From: Zopfochytrium polystomum
Taxonomy: Eukaryota > Chytridiomycota > Chytridiomycetes > Chytridiales > Chytridiaceae
NCBI GenBank assembly: GCA_025765615.1
Contig: JAIVFJ010000008.1
Location: 558,001-622,000 of the forward strand
Reading direction: 5' to 3'
Length of the DNA stretch: 64,000 nucleotides
The stretch's first letter is position 1. Every line of letters begins with the position of its first letter. Under the pieces are notes generated by a model, which was not told the DNA's origin, made no database searches, and was given only the letters and a program-made list of their open reading frames with translations. The translations under genes were made by a program, and so were the position numbers. Shown piece after piece: positions 1 to 10,200 of the stretch.

Positions 1-2103
1 TTCGCAAGTCGATCCGTCAGCACAAAGAACGGGCCTCTCCAAATGGAAAAACGGTATGAGCTGCAAACTGGTTCAGGTAGGTGCAGATTGATTTTTTCTG
101 CCTCGCGGCAAGCAAGGCCAATCCATCGGTCTGAATAAGAAATCAATCAAACGCTGTTGTCAACACAAAATTTGGAAACTCTTACATGACTGAATCCCAA
201 AATTCATGGTCTAGAAAAAATTGCAAAGAATTAACCCCACATACGATGACGCGGGCACCTACATAATCCCAAATAGCAAGCAACACCATTAGTTGAACAG
301 CCGATAAATTATCATCGACCGTAGGCAGGCCTTCCTCCGCGAGATGCATGAAGTGGTAACTAGCTTTAATTGGACTCTTCCACTTTTCATACAGCTCTGA
401 TAACAACGAACGTGGTAAGATAAGATATTTCTTTCAGTTATACAAAGCCAATTACCAGGGTGATTTGAGTATACCGCGGCAGATCCCATTATGGCGTGAA
501 TAAGGGCCTCTGAGTGCCTATTGACAGGAACGAAGTCGGCCAAGAACAGGTCTTCCTCGAACAACCGTTCCCAAGGATTTATGTAGGTAAAGTACACAGC
601 CACTAGATGCTGGCGAAGGTCCCTGTGGGCGGACAAGGGCTTTGCGGGGATCGGGACGAAGGAGATATGGGGACTTCCGACACTCGGGATTGACGAGTCA
701 CTCACACCATCTTGCGGCCGAGGTGGGGACGGAAATGCTGACGGAGATTCATCATGGCGACCAACATCGCCATTCGCTTCAAAAATTGTCGAAAATAAGG
801 CTTCGTCAAATTGGAACTGGGTCAGTGTCGAAGCGATGCCACCCGGGGTGGGCGGGTTCGAGAAAAGAGATTCTGGCAGCGTGTCCCACAATGGCTCGTT
901 TGGGAAAGCTGCCACTGCGCGACGCTTTCGGGATCCTGGCAGCTGGATAAGAGCACTCTCTTCCGATGGACTTTCGATTGACCGACCGGTCTCATCGGAC
1001 CCTTCGGCATTTGTTCCACCCGAGGACCACGAACGATCCTGAGGGCTGGAAATTCCGCCAAAGTCTGCAGGTATGCGCTCACTCACCCTTGCCAAAGATT
1101 CAAAAGCTTGGGCAGTTGTCATTCGGGGAGACGGGATATAATTGTCCTCGTCCGCATTTTCTTCCGGCGACTCCTCTGCCAAGATTCGAGCGACATCAGC
1201 GTTGAATGCCGCCATCAGGTCATCCTGGTCCAGTCGGAAGCCAGCACTATTTGCCGAAGATTGCCGCTCAGCGCCAATTGCATTAGACGACCGGAGCAAA
1301 GATTCCAGGGCGGCCAATTTGTCCAAGATTGGATTTCTGGGTCTTTATAAAAGGAAAGTGAGGAACGGAAGCTGGGGAAGGAGTACTAACGTCTTTTTCC
1401 GGTCTCGCTTCTGCGGAGGTTCAGGATAAATACAACCCACGTCGCCCCCAACCCGAGCTTGTGCTTTCTGGCAATTACCGCATACAGGTTGAACTCCGTC
1501 ACACTTGCGCTTTTTTTCGCGACACCGGGAGCACGCTCCGTTCACCCGCTTCTTTATTGGCCCGGCAGTGCCTGGCAAGGTATCGTCCAGTCCGTCGACC
1601 GAGTACGGATCTTTGGCGGAGCGATCCTGGAAGACTGGCAGTTGTGCGACACTACTCGGAGGCTCATACGTTGCAGAGTGGTCCTGCCGATGTTGGCGAT
1701 GAACCTCACGTTGCAGGGGAAGGGACGGCCCAGCGATACTGGCGGCTCCAACGCCTGCTCCAGCTCCTCCTGCTACTCCTCCTCCGCCTCCCCCACCACC
1801 ACCACCGCCACCACCAAAGGCGACTTGTTGCTGCATATGAACAAGCTTCTCCAGCTCGAGCCTGAGGTGCAGCTGATCGAGATCGGCGCCGGCAGAGTTG
1901 TTGCTGCCAGTGCCTGCGGATGATGCAGCCGTGCCTCCTCCTGCACTGCTGGCGGCGGCCATCCTCATCATCATCGTCATCATCATCTGCTGCTGCTGAT
2001 GGTTGTGGTTGTGGTTGTAGTCGTGCTCCTTCTGATGCTGCTGATGCCCTTGTGGCAATGCCGGTGGCGGCTGGGAGGTGGGCGGACGAAGCGCTTGCTC
2101 CAT
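1..2103 (-). CDS. Zn2Cys6 fungal transcription factor, 3' end outside window
   Basis: Likely nuclear DNA-binding regulator; target genes cannot be told from sequence. I read four exons on the minus strand: 2103-1391, 1336-456, 396-259 and 130-1, with GT-AG introns of 54, 59 and 128 nt whose phases all agree. Exon 1 has a low-complexity Gln/His/Met and Gly-rich N-terminus, then a Zn2Cys6 cluster (CSRC, six residues, C, six residues, CGNC, twelve residues, C) followed by a basic linker KRDRKK. Exon 2 opens with a short leucine-rich stretch (LDKLAALESLL) that could dimerise. The end of exon 2 and exons 3-4 (FTYINPWERLFEE; LSAVQLMVLLAIWDY; RWIGLACREAEKINLHL) fit the fungal-specific middle homology domain. 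The last Cys spacing is longer than usual. The gene continues past base 1. It is divergent from the gene at 2364 and shares the (CT)n-bearing intergenic region. Confidence 0.88.
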
Positions 2104-2148
2104 ATGGATGAGGCGGAGAAAAGGTCTCTGCCTCTGTCTCTCTCTTTC

Positions 2149-2220
<72 letters not shown>

Positions 2221-2363
2221 GTCTATGATTGGTAATCATTTATTTTCTTGTTCTTTTTTTATTTGTTTGTTCGATCGCTGTGTCCTGATTGGCTGACCAT
2301 CGCCAACGGACATCTGCTGTCTGCTGGAAACAAACAACAATAAAGGACAGAGAGAGGAAGACA
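2104..2363. promoter_or_regulatory. Divergent intergenic region with (CT)n tract
   Basis: This 260-bp gap separates two divergently transcribed genes and must hold both promoters. Its main feature is a nearly pure CT dinucleotide tract at about 2128-2218. A polypyrimidine tract just upstream of a start is common in fungal promoters, but no specific factor site is recognised. An ATTGG (CCAAT-type) motif occurs at 2228-2232 and again near 2287. Confidence 0.45.
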
Positions 2364-5300
2364 ATGACGGCGCCACCGCCCACCGACCCGACGACGACGA
2401 CTATGACAACGAGGACGAGATCGAAGTCGACGGCCAGCCGCATCGCTTGGCACGCCATTGTCGCCCGATGCACGGTACCCACTGCTGCCTCCGCCGCCCG
2501 AACAAGCCGCTCGCTGCGAGAAGCGGCTCTGCACCACGGCGCCCGCATCGTCCGCTTGGCTCTACATCAACGCGGAGACTCGCGCCACGCGGCCACCGCC
2601 CCAACCCTCCTCCACTTCCGCACCCCCTGCGTCATTAATGCAGTTCTCCAGGGCCTTCCCGCTGCATTCTTTGTCGACAGCGTCAGCGGAGGCGGTGACA
2701 GCAATGGCGGAGAAGAGCTGTACCCCACCGTCCTCCGTGCCGTACTTCGCCACACCGCGGACCTCCTGTCCATAAACGATCACCATGAGCTCGCGAAGGA
2801 CTCCCTCCGTCTTTTGTGTCAGCTTACGGCGTTGTCCCAGGAGAGTTTTGCAGCACCCTTGCGCGACGCAGTGCTCTTTCGCGGGCTGGTCGACCTCGCG
2901 GTGGAGTTGCCAGACATCCACGAGGAATTTAGGCCCCGTTTCAGCGCACTCGTTAGCGGCTTTCCGGACGGTGTGGTGACCGCACTAGCGACAATTCCCA
3001 ACAGCGATCGTCCCGTGATCGCAATCTTAGAATTCTTACTGCTTGAACTGAAAGCAGACAGCGACAAGCATTTCCAACAGGCTGCTGTGTTCGCACCGCA
3101 TCTGCACAGAGCCGCGGCGCCCGGCTCCGAAACCCAAGACGATCTTCGTGAACTTCTGCGTAAGATCGAAAGATATTCTGGCGGGCCCAGATTTATAGAG
3201 GCGGTGTCGCTGCAAGACGGCGCCGAGGCGTTTCGACAGCTTGCGTTCGACGCCGTTACGAACCAGCAGCTCGCCAGTGCACTCTTTGTTCGCTCATGCG
3301 ACGGACCCGTAAGCTTCGACGCCGCCATGGTGCTTCTGGCTTCGAAATTCTCCTCCGCAACCCCCGCTGATCCGGCTGTCAGGGCACTCGTGTCAAAGCT
3401 GGTGCTGGAACAACTTGACGGCGGCGCAGCAGGCGATGTCGCGCTGATCGGGATCGCCGTGGTGTCGCTTTGGCAACGCGTGGTCGATTGGAGCGTTGCG
3501 AACGGCTGCGCATTGTCTCTAACAGCGACGTTCGTAGACCTGGTGTCGCGTGTAAGTAACGTTGGCGACAAACTGCGCGTCTGGGAGATAGCGGCGAATG
3601 TTGCGTGCAAACCTGATCTAGACGACGACACAGGGTGCATCGCAATGTCCGCCGTGCTAACGGAGGCTTTGGCCGCTAAGAGTTCGGTGGAGGAACTGGC
3701 TGATGCGATTCGCCACCACTCGTCGCCTCCCATCTTGGCCATTATTCAGACTCTGGCTGAGACCTTGAAGCGCCAACTAAGAAGAGGTAATGCAAATGTG
3801 CACGCTGCTAGGTTGCTCGGCCAAGCCGGGTCCTTTGGAAATCCGACCCTCGTACCTTCAAGGCAGTTTGATCCGCTGGTAGACTGGATCGTCTCAAATT
3901 GCACTGGGAATGCCTACCAGGCAGCGCTGCTCGATCTATCGATAGCATTTGATCGCACTGGTGCGGAAGCTTGCATAAAGAGCTTTATTCACATGTTGAC
4001 CGATCGAACGCAAGCAAATGGACCGAACGAATCCAATAGGCATTTCTTTGCCTTGGGATCCCTATCTGCACTCTTCGCGCAGCAAAGCGTATCGAATGCG
4101 ATCAACTCGGCCTGTGCTGATTATCTCGTTGAAGCGTGGGAGGCGGAGCTGCGAGCCGTTGCATCCCCTACCTTTGAAAGTTTTTGCCGCAGGGCTTGGT
4201 TTTCAGCTTCAAGATCTTGCGAAAGCAGTTGATTCTCCCACTGAAGCCCAAGAGATTTTCGATAAAGTTTCGTTCTACAGAGAAGGCGCGAACTCGGAGC
4301 TCAGTGCGGCAGGTTACTCGCCGTCTTGCCTTTCTGTTGGACGCGTCGAAGGCATCAAACTCTTTGCCCTCTATGGAAAACAAGGCTGCATCACTGTGCC
4401 ACTGGCTCTTCGGATGTTTCGCTGCCTCCTGGATCAAGTTCCCATGGGCAATTACAGTTGCCATGACGGCCACCTTTTGGCAACTACGCGCTCTTACTCG
4501 ATGGCAGCGGTCTCTGTTGTGCGCCGCCTTGTAGACCTGGAGCTCACGGCGTTCCTGAGGGAAGTGCTGGTCACTTCATACCAAGTCTGGGAGCGACACC
4601 GTGAGGAAGAGTACCACACAGGCGAACGGGCGTCTCGCCTCTTCCGGGCGGCTGTCCAACAGTGCTCTGTTATGGTTTGCACGGCTTTGACGGCCGCGCT
4701 CAAGAATGGCGCAGACGGCGCAGTGAGGATTGTCTCCCTCATCACAAACCCATCCATTCCCGAGGCAGCCGCTGCTCAGGTGCTGGCGGCGACGCTGGCT
4801 GAATGCACAGAGGAAGCTGCCACTGTGCTCCTCTTACCAGCCGCCGCCCGGGCGGCAACGTCCCACGCGGTGAAGGTCGACGTCGTCTGCCAGCTATTGT
4901 CAGCCGTCTTCAAACACACCCGCCGCCACGCAAGGACTGCGCCATCGGCCACGATTGCATCGGTGTCGTCGTCGCGGCCAACCAAGCCGATCCGGTTTGG
5001 CGTTGACTCGGCGGAACAGGCTTTTATCGCACTTGCCAGACTGGTGGATGGAGACGAGGTTCGGTGGGTTTCCCCGCAGGGGAGCGGGCTCAACCTGCGA
5101 TCGGCGGTCGCAACGCTCGTCGAGTGGACTGCACTAGAGCTTTCGTGGGCGAGGCGGGAAATGCATTCGCGAGTACGTTTGGAGCTGTTTTTTACATCGG
5201 CTCTTTCACTGCTTGGGAGGTTTTTTTTTTTTTTTTTGCTTTATTATTTTTTTTTGTCTCTACTCCAACCGTTTCGTCGCGTTGAACACTCACCCCGACT

Positions 5301-6026
5301 TTTCGGCTCCTCCCTTCGTCCTCCTCTTATACATAACCATAGGGGGCACTCGTCGAAAGTCCCTACCCATCACAGCTCTTGCTAGGAAAGGTTTCAACCC
5401 AGGTTGTCAAGCATGGACTACTACTGTTCCATGCGGGCCTGGGCACGGAGGAGTTGGCATCGAGACGAGCACATCTCCTTAGCGCGGCCTTTGAAGCGCT
5501 GGACGAGCCCGAACTTTTAGCTCTCGGATGTGCCCTTGTCGCAGCTGAACGGTTCAGTCGCGGACCGAGAGGAGCGAATGATGAGGGCACCCTCAACGTG
5601 GAGGCTGGCGACAACGACGGCGTTGACACTACCGCAGCCGCCACAGCAGCCGCCGCTGGGAGCATACCATCGGACCCGCCGCGCCTCTTGACGCTGCGAG
5701 CCTTCCGCGCACAGCTCTCTGCGCTCGTCATCCGCGCGGTCGACCTGATCGTCGACGGCCGTGACGACACCGAGCCGGACTCTACCAACGCGACCATGTC
5801 GCAGTACGCGGTGGACGTCGACGCCGTGCTCCAGCTTGCTGTATGCACTTGGTCCGCGCCTATCGGATCGCGACACCGCGCTGGCGTGGCAGCTTGCCAG
5901 CCCGATCGAGTACCTGCGGCGGCGAAGAGCGTCGTGGTCGTGGTTGGACGCGGGTTTTGTTGTGATGTGGGTGGAGAGGTTCATGCCGGCCATGGACAGT
6001 ATGTTTGGGTAATGCCGAGCTTGTGA
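2364..6026 (+). CDS. Large Ala/Leu-rich helical-repeat-like protein, unidentified
   Basis: I do not recognise the family. The first in-frame ATG is at 2364. I read three exons: 2364-4157, 4207-5172 and 5343-6026. The first intron (49 nt) has a weak GTTGCA donor. The second (170 nt) has a strong GTACGT donor, a T-rich stretch and a TAG acceptor. All phases agree. The product of about 1,150 residues is rich in amphipathic Leu/Ala helices (for example LRLLCQLTALSQESF, LFRGLVDLAVEL), suggesting an ARM/HEAT-like solenoid scaffold; no membrane segment or catalytic motif is seen. At the 3' end the better-looking coding frame switches near 5840: the +1 frame gives LYALGPRLSDRDTALAWQL and stops at 6012, whereas the straight frame ends at 6026 with a less convincing tail. 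A 1-nt indel is likely. The N-terminal 100 residues are low complexity and uncertain. Confidence 0.65.
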
Positions 6027-6847
6027 AAGGACCGTTTGCTGCCACTTGATTTGAGTCGAGACCCCCGCTGAGTGTGCCAATCGAGGGATGGCTCCTTTGA
6101 CCTTTGAAGGTGGAGCTTATCCCATCTCCGGACGGGTAGGAGTCCTACTGAGCGTCGCTTCGCGCAGGCAACGTCGAAAAACGGCTCCTGCACCCCGAGC
6201 ATAAAAATTGCATAAACCCCGACGTTCTTCGTACCTCCTTCTATTTGGACTTACGATTTGAATCGCGTTTGCATGGGCAGTATCCAATTGATGGCGAAGA
6301 CTTGACTGTGTCTCCCTCCGCCAATTGATACAATGGTTTGGGCATTACATAATCACTATGATTACATAAACACTAAAAAAAAAGTTGACTCCGCTGGCTA
6401 GCACAGCCAGCGCCATGGTATCACCTGTTTGGCCCGGCTCTGCCTCTGTGACGAGCACGCTGCCTCCCTGACCAGTGAATACTGCACTGAGGACAGCAGA
6501 GGAGGAAGATCCACTTATTTGTTTGAAAGCTGCAACACAGAAGTTTACTGGATCAGGATAGATTGAGGCAGTGGTGAGACTGCTGACTGCGGCATATTCT
6601 ACTACTTGAGTTGAAATGGCTTCTGCTGTATATTTTAGTCTGTTGGATGTTCACGAGGAGGATGAAGTAGTTTGTTCTGACTACTGGAGCTGGTGAGTTG
6701 GATGTACAGGCCCTGGTGGATGAGTATACCTCTGAGCGAGGTCTTGTTCTGCAGAGGATGTGATTAAGACTCATTTGAAGAAGCTCATTACGGCAACTTT
6801 TGTCCTGTTGAGGGACCATTGGAGGAATATAAATTGACGGCTACTCC
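6027..6847. other. Gene-free spacer before the retrotransposon
   Basis: No convincing ORF, RNA gene or repeat structure is seen. Base composition drops in GC after about 6240, which probably marks the edge between the host gene and the transposon island. Confidence 0.4.
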
Positions 6848-6921
6848 CAAGGTGTCAGGAACAGGGCAGGACAGGACAAGGCAGACAAGGAACTGAGAGG
6901 AGTGATGATTGTATTGGAAAC

Positions 6922-6970
6922 AATAATTCACTTGAGGGATGGGACAGGTCCCCCATCCCCCTTTTATACC
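6922..6970 (-). promoter_or_regulatory. LTR core promoter: TATA box, palindrome, predicted start site
   Basis: In element sense TATAAAAG (plus positions about 6969-6962) is followed by GGGATGGG, an 8-nt loop and CCCATCCC, then AAGTGAATTAT starting about 35 nt after the first T of the TATA box. The PBS complementarity (see 11802) independently points to this same AAGTG as the RNA 5' end. Confidence 0.65.
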
Positions 6971-6999
6971 TTTTGAGAGTCTTCCTTGTCAAGACTCAA

Positions 7000-7190
7000 A
7001 GAAAGTTCCAGAAAGAGCAATTAGTAATACAATGATACCAATGATACCAATGACAACAAGACAAGTCAGGAAAGCAAAGAAGGTTCCAGAAGGTTCCACA
7101 AGGTTCCATGAAGGAATGTTCTAGAAGGTTCCAGAAGGTTCCAGAAGGTTCCACAAGGTTCCATGAAGGAATGTTCTAGAAGGTTCCAGA
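7000..7190. promoter_or_regulatory. Heat-shock-element array in LTR U3
   Basis: The core is seven alternating TTC/GAA units at exact 5-nt pitch: TTC 7119, GAA 7124, TTC 7129, GAA 7134, TTC 7139, GAA 7144, TTC 7149. A four-unit run lies at about 7078-7096, shorter runs follow to 7190, and a three-unit GAA/TTC/GAA site lies near 7000-7014. This matches the nGAAn inverted-repeat consensus bound by HSF trimers. The array is upstream of the LTR TATA box in element sense, where an enhancer would act. Confidence 0.75.
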
Positions 7191-7215
7191 GGTTTCCAGA
7201 GGGTGATTCATAACA

Positions 7216-10200
7216 TCATCTCCCCCTTTTAGGCCTCTTCTGCAACTTGGTGGGGTACCTGGTCTTGAACTTGAGCAGAAGGTCTTGGCAGTGAGTGAGG
7301 TTTGACTCAGGTTCCCAGGTGTTGTCAGCATCTGAGTAACCTTTCCACTTAACAAGGAACTTGAGTGTCCTTCCAAACCACTTGGCATCCAAGATTTGTT
7401 CAACCTCAAATTCCTCTTCACCTTCTACCTCAACTGGAGGAGGAGGAGGAACAACTCTGCCTGGAATGGAATTGGCCACAAACTTCTCCAAAAGGCTGAC
7501 ATGGAAAACTGGGTGAATCTTCATGGATGCAGGGAGATCCAGCTTGAAGGTGACTGGATTGATTTGCTCCAAGATCTTGAAAGGTCCCAACTTGAGGTTG
7601 TCTAGCTTGGGACTTGGTCTTTTGGTCTGCAAGTTCTTCCTCAGAAGCCAAACTTGCTGACCCACAGCAAGGTCATGGTCCATTCTGTGAGTGTTGGCGA
7701 ATCTTGAGGCATCTTCTTGGGCTTGCTTCAGGGTGGAGTCCAGGAAGGTGCTGATGATCTTGAGCTTATGCAAGTGTGAAGCCACAGCAGGAGCTTGGAC
7801 ATTGGATAGGGTCTCTTGTCCCAGAAGATCTCCTCTTGGATTGAAGCCATAGGTTGCAAAGAAAGGAGATAGCTGGGTGCTTGAGTGGAGAGAATTGTTG
7901 AGAGCAAATTCTGCCAGCGGAAGGAGGGTGGGCCAATCATCCTGTTGATAGCTGACATAGCACCTCAAATACTGCTCCAGAGTCTGGTTTGTTCTTTCTG
8001 TTTGTCCATCAGTCTGAGGGTGATAAGCAGTTGACAGTTGAGACTTGATTCCAAGGGCTGCTGTGAGTGCTTTCCAAAATTGAGATCTGAACTGTGGTCC
8101 TCTGTCACTGATGATTGACTGAGGCAGCCCATGGAGCCTGAATATGTGCTGCAAAAACAGGTCTGCTGTTCCTTGTGCATCTATATTCTCAGTGCAGGGG
8201 ATGAAATGGGCCAACTTTGTCCTTCTGCAGATGACAACAAGGATAGAGTCAAATCCATGGGATGGGGGCAGTTTCACAATGAAGTCCATGGATATTGATG
8301 ACCAAGGGCTGATGGCAATTGGGAGGGGCTCCAGAAGTCCATAGGGCTTGTGTCTGCTGGATTTGTTTCTTTGACAGGTTTCACAGCTGCTGACATAGTT
8401 CTTGATGTACTTCCTCATGCCTGGCCAGTAGAAGTCTCTGGAAACAAGCTCATATGTCTTGTGCTCTCCTGGGTGTCCAGCTGTTGCTGCATCATGCCTT
8501 GTCTTGAGTATCTCAAGTTTTTCCTCTTCTTGGCTGATTTGAATCTTGTGAGGCTTGGGGTCCTTGGAAATAGCATGGGCCCACACACTGTCAGGAAGCA
8601 ATGAAAGGTGTGTCTTGGATGGTGGGGTGAAACCATCTCCCCCTTCAGGTGCAAGGTCTGTTCTTCTTGACAGGGCATCAGCCACAGTGTTAAGGTGGCC
8701 AGGAGAATAGCACAGCTTAAAGTCATACTCAGAGAGCAGTTCAGCCCACCTGGCATGCCTCTGCTTGAGCAACCTCCTTGCCCTGAAGAAGGTGAGGTTC
8801 TTGTGATCAGAATAGACAGAGATGCCTTTAGAACCAGCCAAGTAGTGTCTCCAGAATTTGAATGCTTCCACAATTGCAAGCAACTCCTTGTCATGGACTG
8901 TGTAGTTACACTCAGCACTGTTCAGCTTCCTGGAGTAATATGCCACTGGATGCAGAGGAGCAGAGGGTTCCTGAGAGCTTGGCTGGGACAGAACAGCGCC
9001 AAGGGCATAGTCTGAGGCATCAGTTTCCAAGGTGAAGGGAAGCAAGGGATCCACATGCTTAAGGAGTGGTGCACTTGTGGTTGCTGTCTTAAGAGCTAGC
9101 CAGGCTTGCTCTGCTGCTGGGGTCCATTCAAACTTGGTGGTCTTCTTGGTGAGATCAGTGAGAGGCTTGGCTATGGCAGAATAGTTGGCAATGAAGGTTC
9201 TGTAGAAGTTGCAAAATCCAAGGAAGCTTTGAACATCCTTGATGGAATTTGGAGCCTTCCATTCAAGAATAGTTTGGATCTTGTCTGGTGCCATGGAGAT
9301 CCCTTTGTCAGACACAATGAACCCCAAAAACTCAATGGAGGTCTTGTGGAATTCACACTTCTCCAGCTTTGCATAGAGGTGATGCTGTCTGAGTCTCTCC
9401 AAGACAGTCTTGACATGTCCCATATGGCTTGCAGTGTCAGATGAAAATACCAGGATATCATCCAGGTAGACAATGACAAAAAGGTCCAGAATATCCCTGA
9501 AGATGTCATTCATCATGCCTTGGAAAATAGCTGGAGCATTGGTAAGTCCAAAGGGCATAACCAAGTACTCAAAGTGACCGTATTTGCATCTGAAGGCAGT
9601 CTTCCATTGATCCTGGGGCTTAATTCTGACCAAATTGTAGGCACCTCTGAGGTCAATCTTGGAAAATATCCTTGCATGGCTCAGTTTGTCCAGTAATTCA
9701 GAGATGAGAGGCAGTGGATAGCGGTTCTTGACTGTCATCTCATTGAGATCTCTGTAGTCCACGCAGGGTCTCAGCCCCCCATCCTTCTTCTTGACAAAAA
9801 AGATGGGAGCTCCAGCTGGTGACTTGGAAGGTTGGATGAATCCCTTGTTCAGCATTTCTTCAATGTATTCTTGGAGGGCCTTGGCTTCTGGTGGAGAGAG
9901 GTGGTACAGTGGCTTGAAAGGTGGGCTGCAAGTTTCATCCTTGAGTGGGATTTCACAGTCATAAGGCCTCTGAGCTGGTAGCAGGTCTGCCTTGGTCTTG
10001 GAAAACACATCAGCATAAGGGAGATATTCTTTTGGTAGCTTGGATGCCAGCAAAAGGTCTGATGGGTCCAAGTTCCTGTGCTCTTCAGCAGTGGGGCTTG
10101 AATTCTTGACTGGGAACTGTGATTCTTGAATCTTTGACTGAGAGTTCTGTTCTTGGCAAAGACTGTGAGCTGTGGAACTTGAATCTTGAATGTGGACTGT

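Larger units (their letters stand above)
6853..7215 (-). repeat. 3' LTR of the gypsy element
   Basis: 363 bp, identical by eye to 11815-12177. Read in element sense it begins TGTTATGAATCACCC, carries the HSE-rich U3, a TATA box (TATAAAAG, plus-strand 6962-6969 region), a GC-rich palindrome and the predicted R start at AAGTGAATTAT (6933 down to 6923), and ends CCTGACA. Confidence 0.95.

Noticed and set aside
2819..3742. Long minus-strand ORF of 307 codons
   Set aside because: It is antisense to the helical-repeat gene, Ser-rich as expected for a shadow of GC-rich coding DNA, and has no domain.
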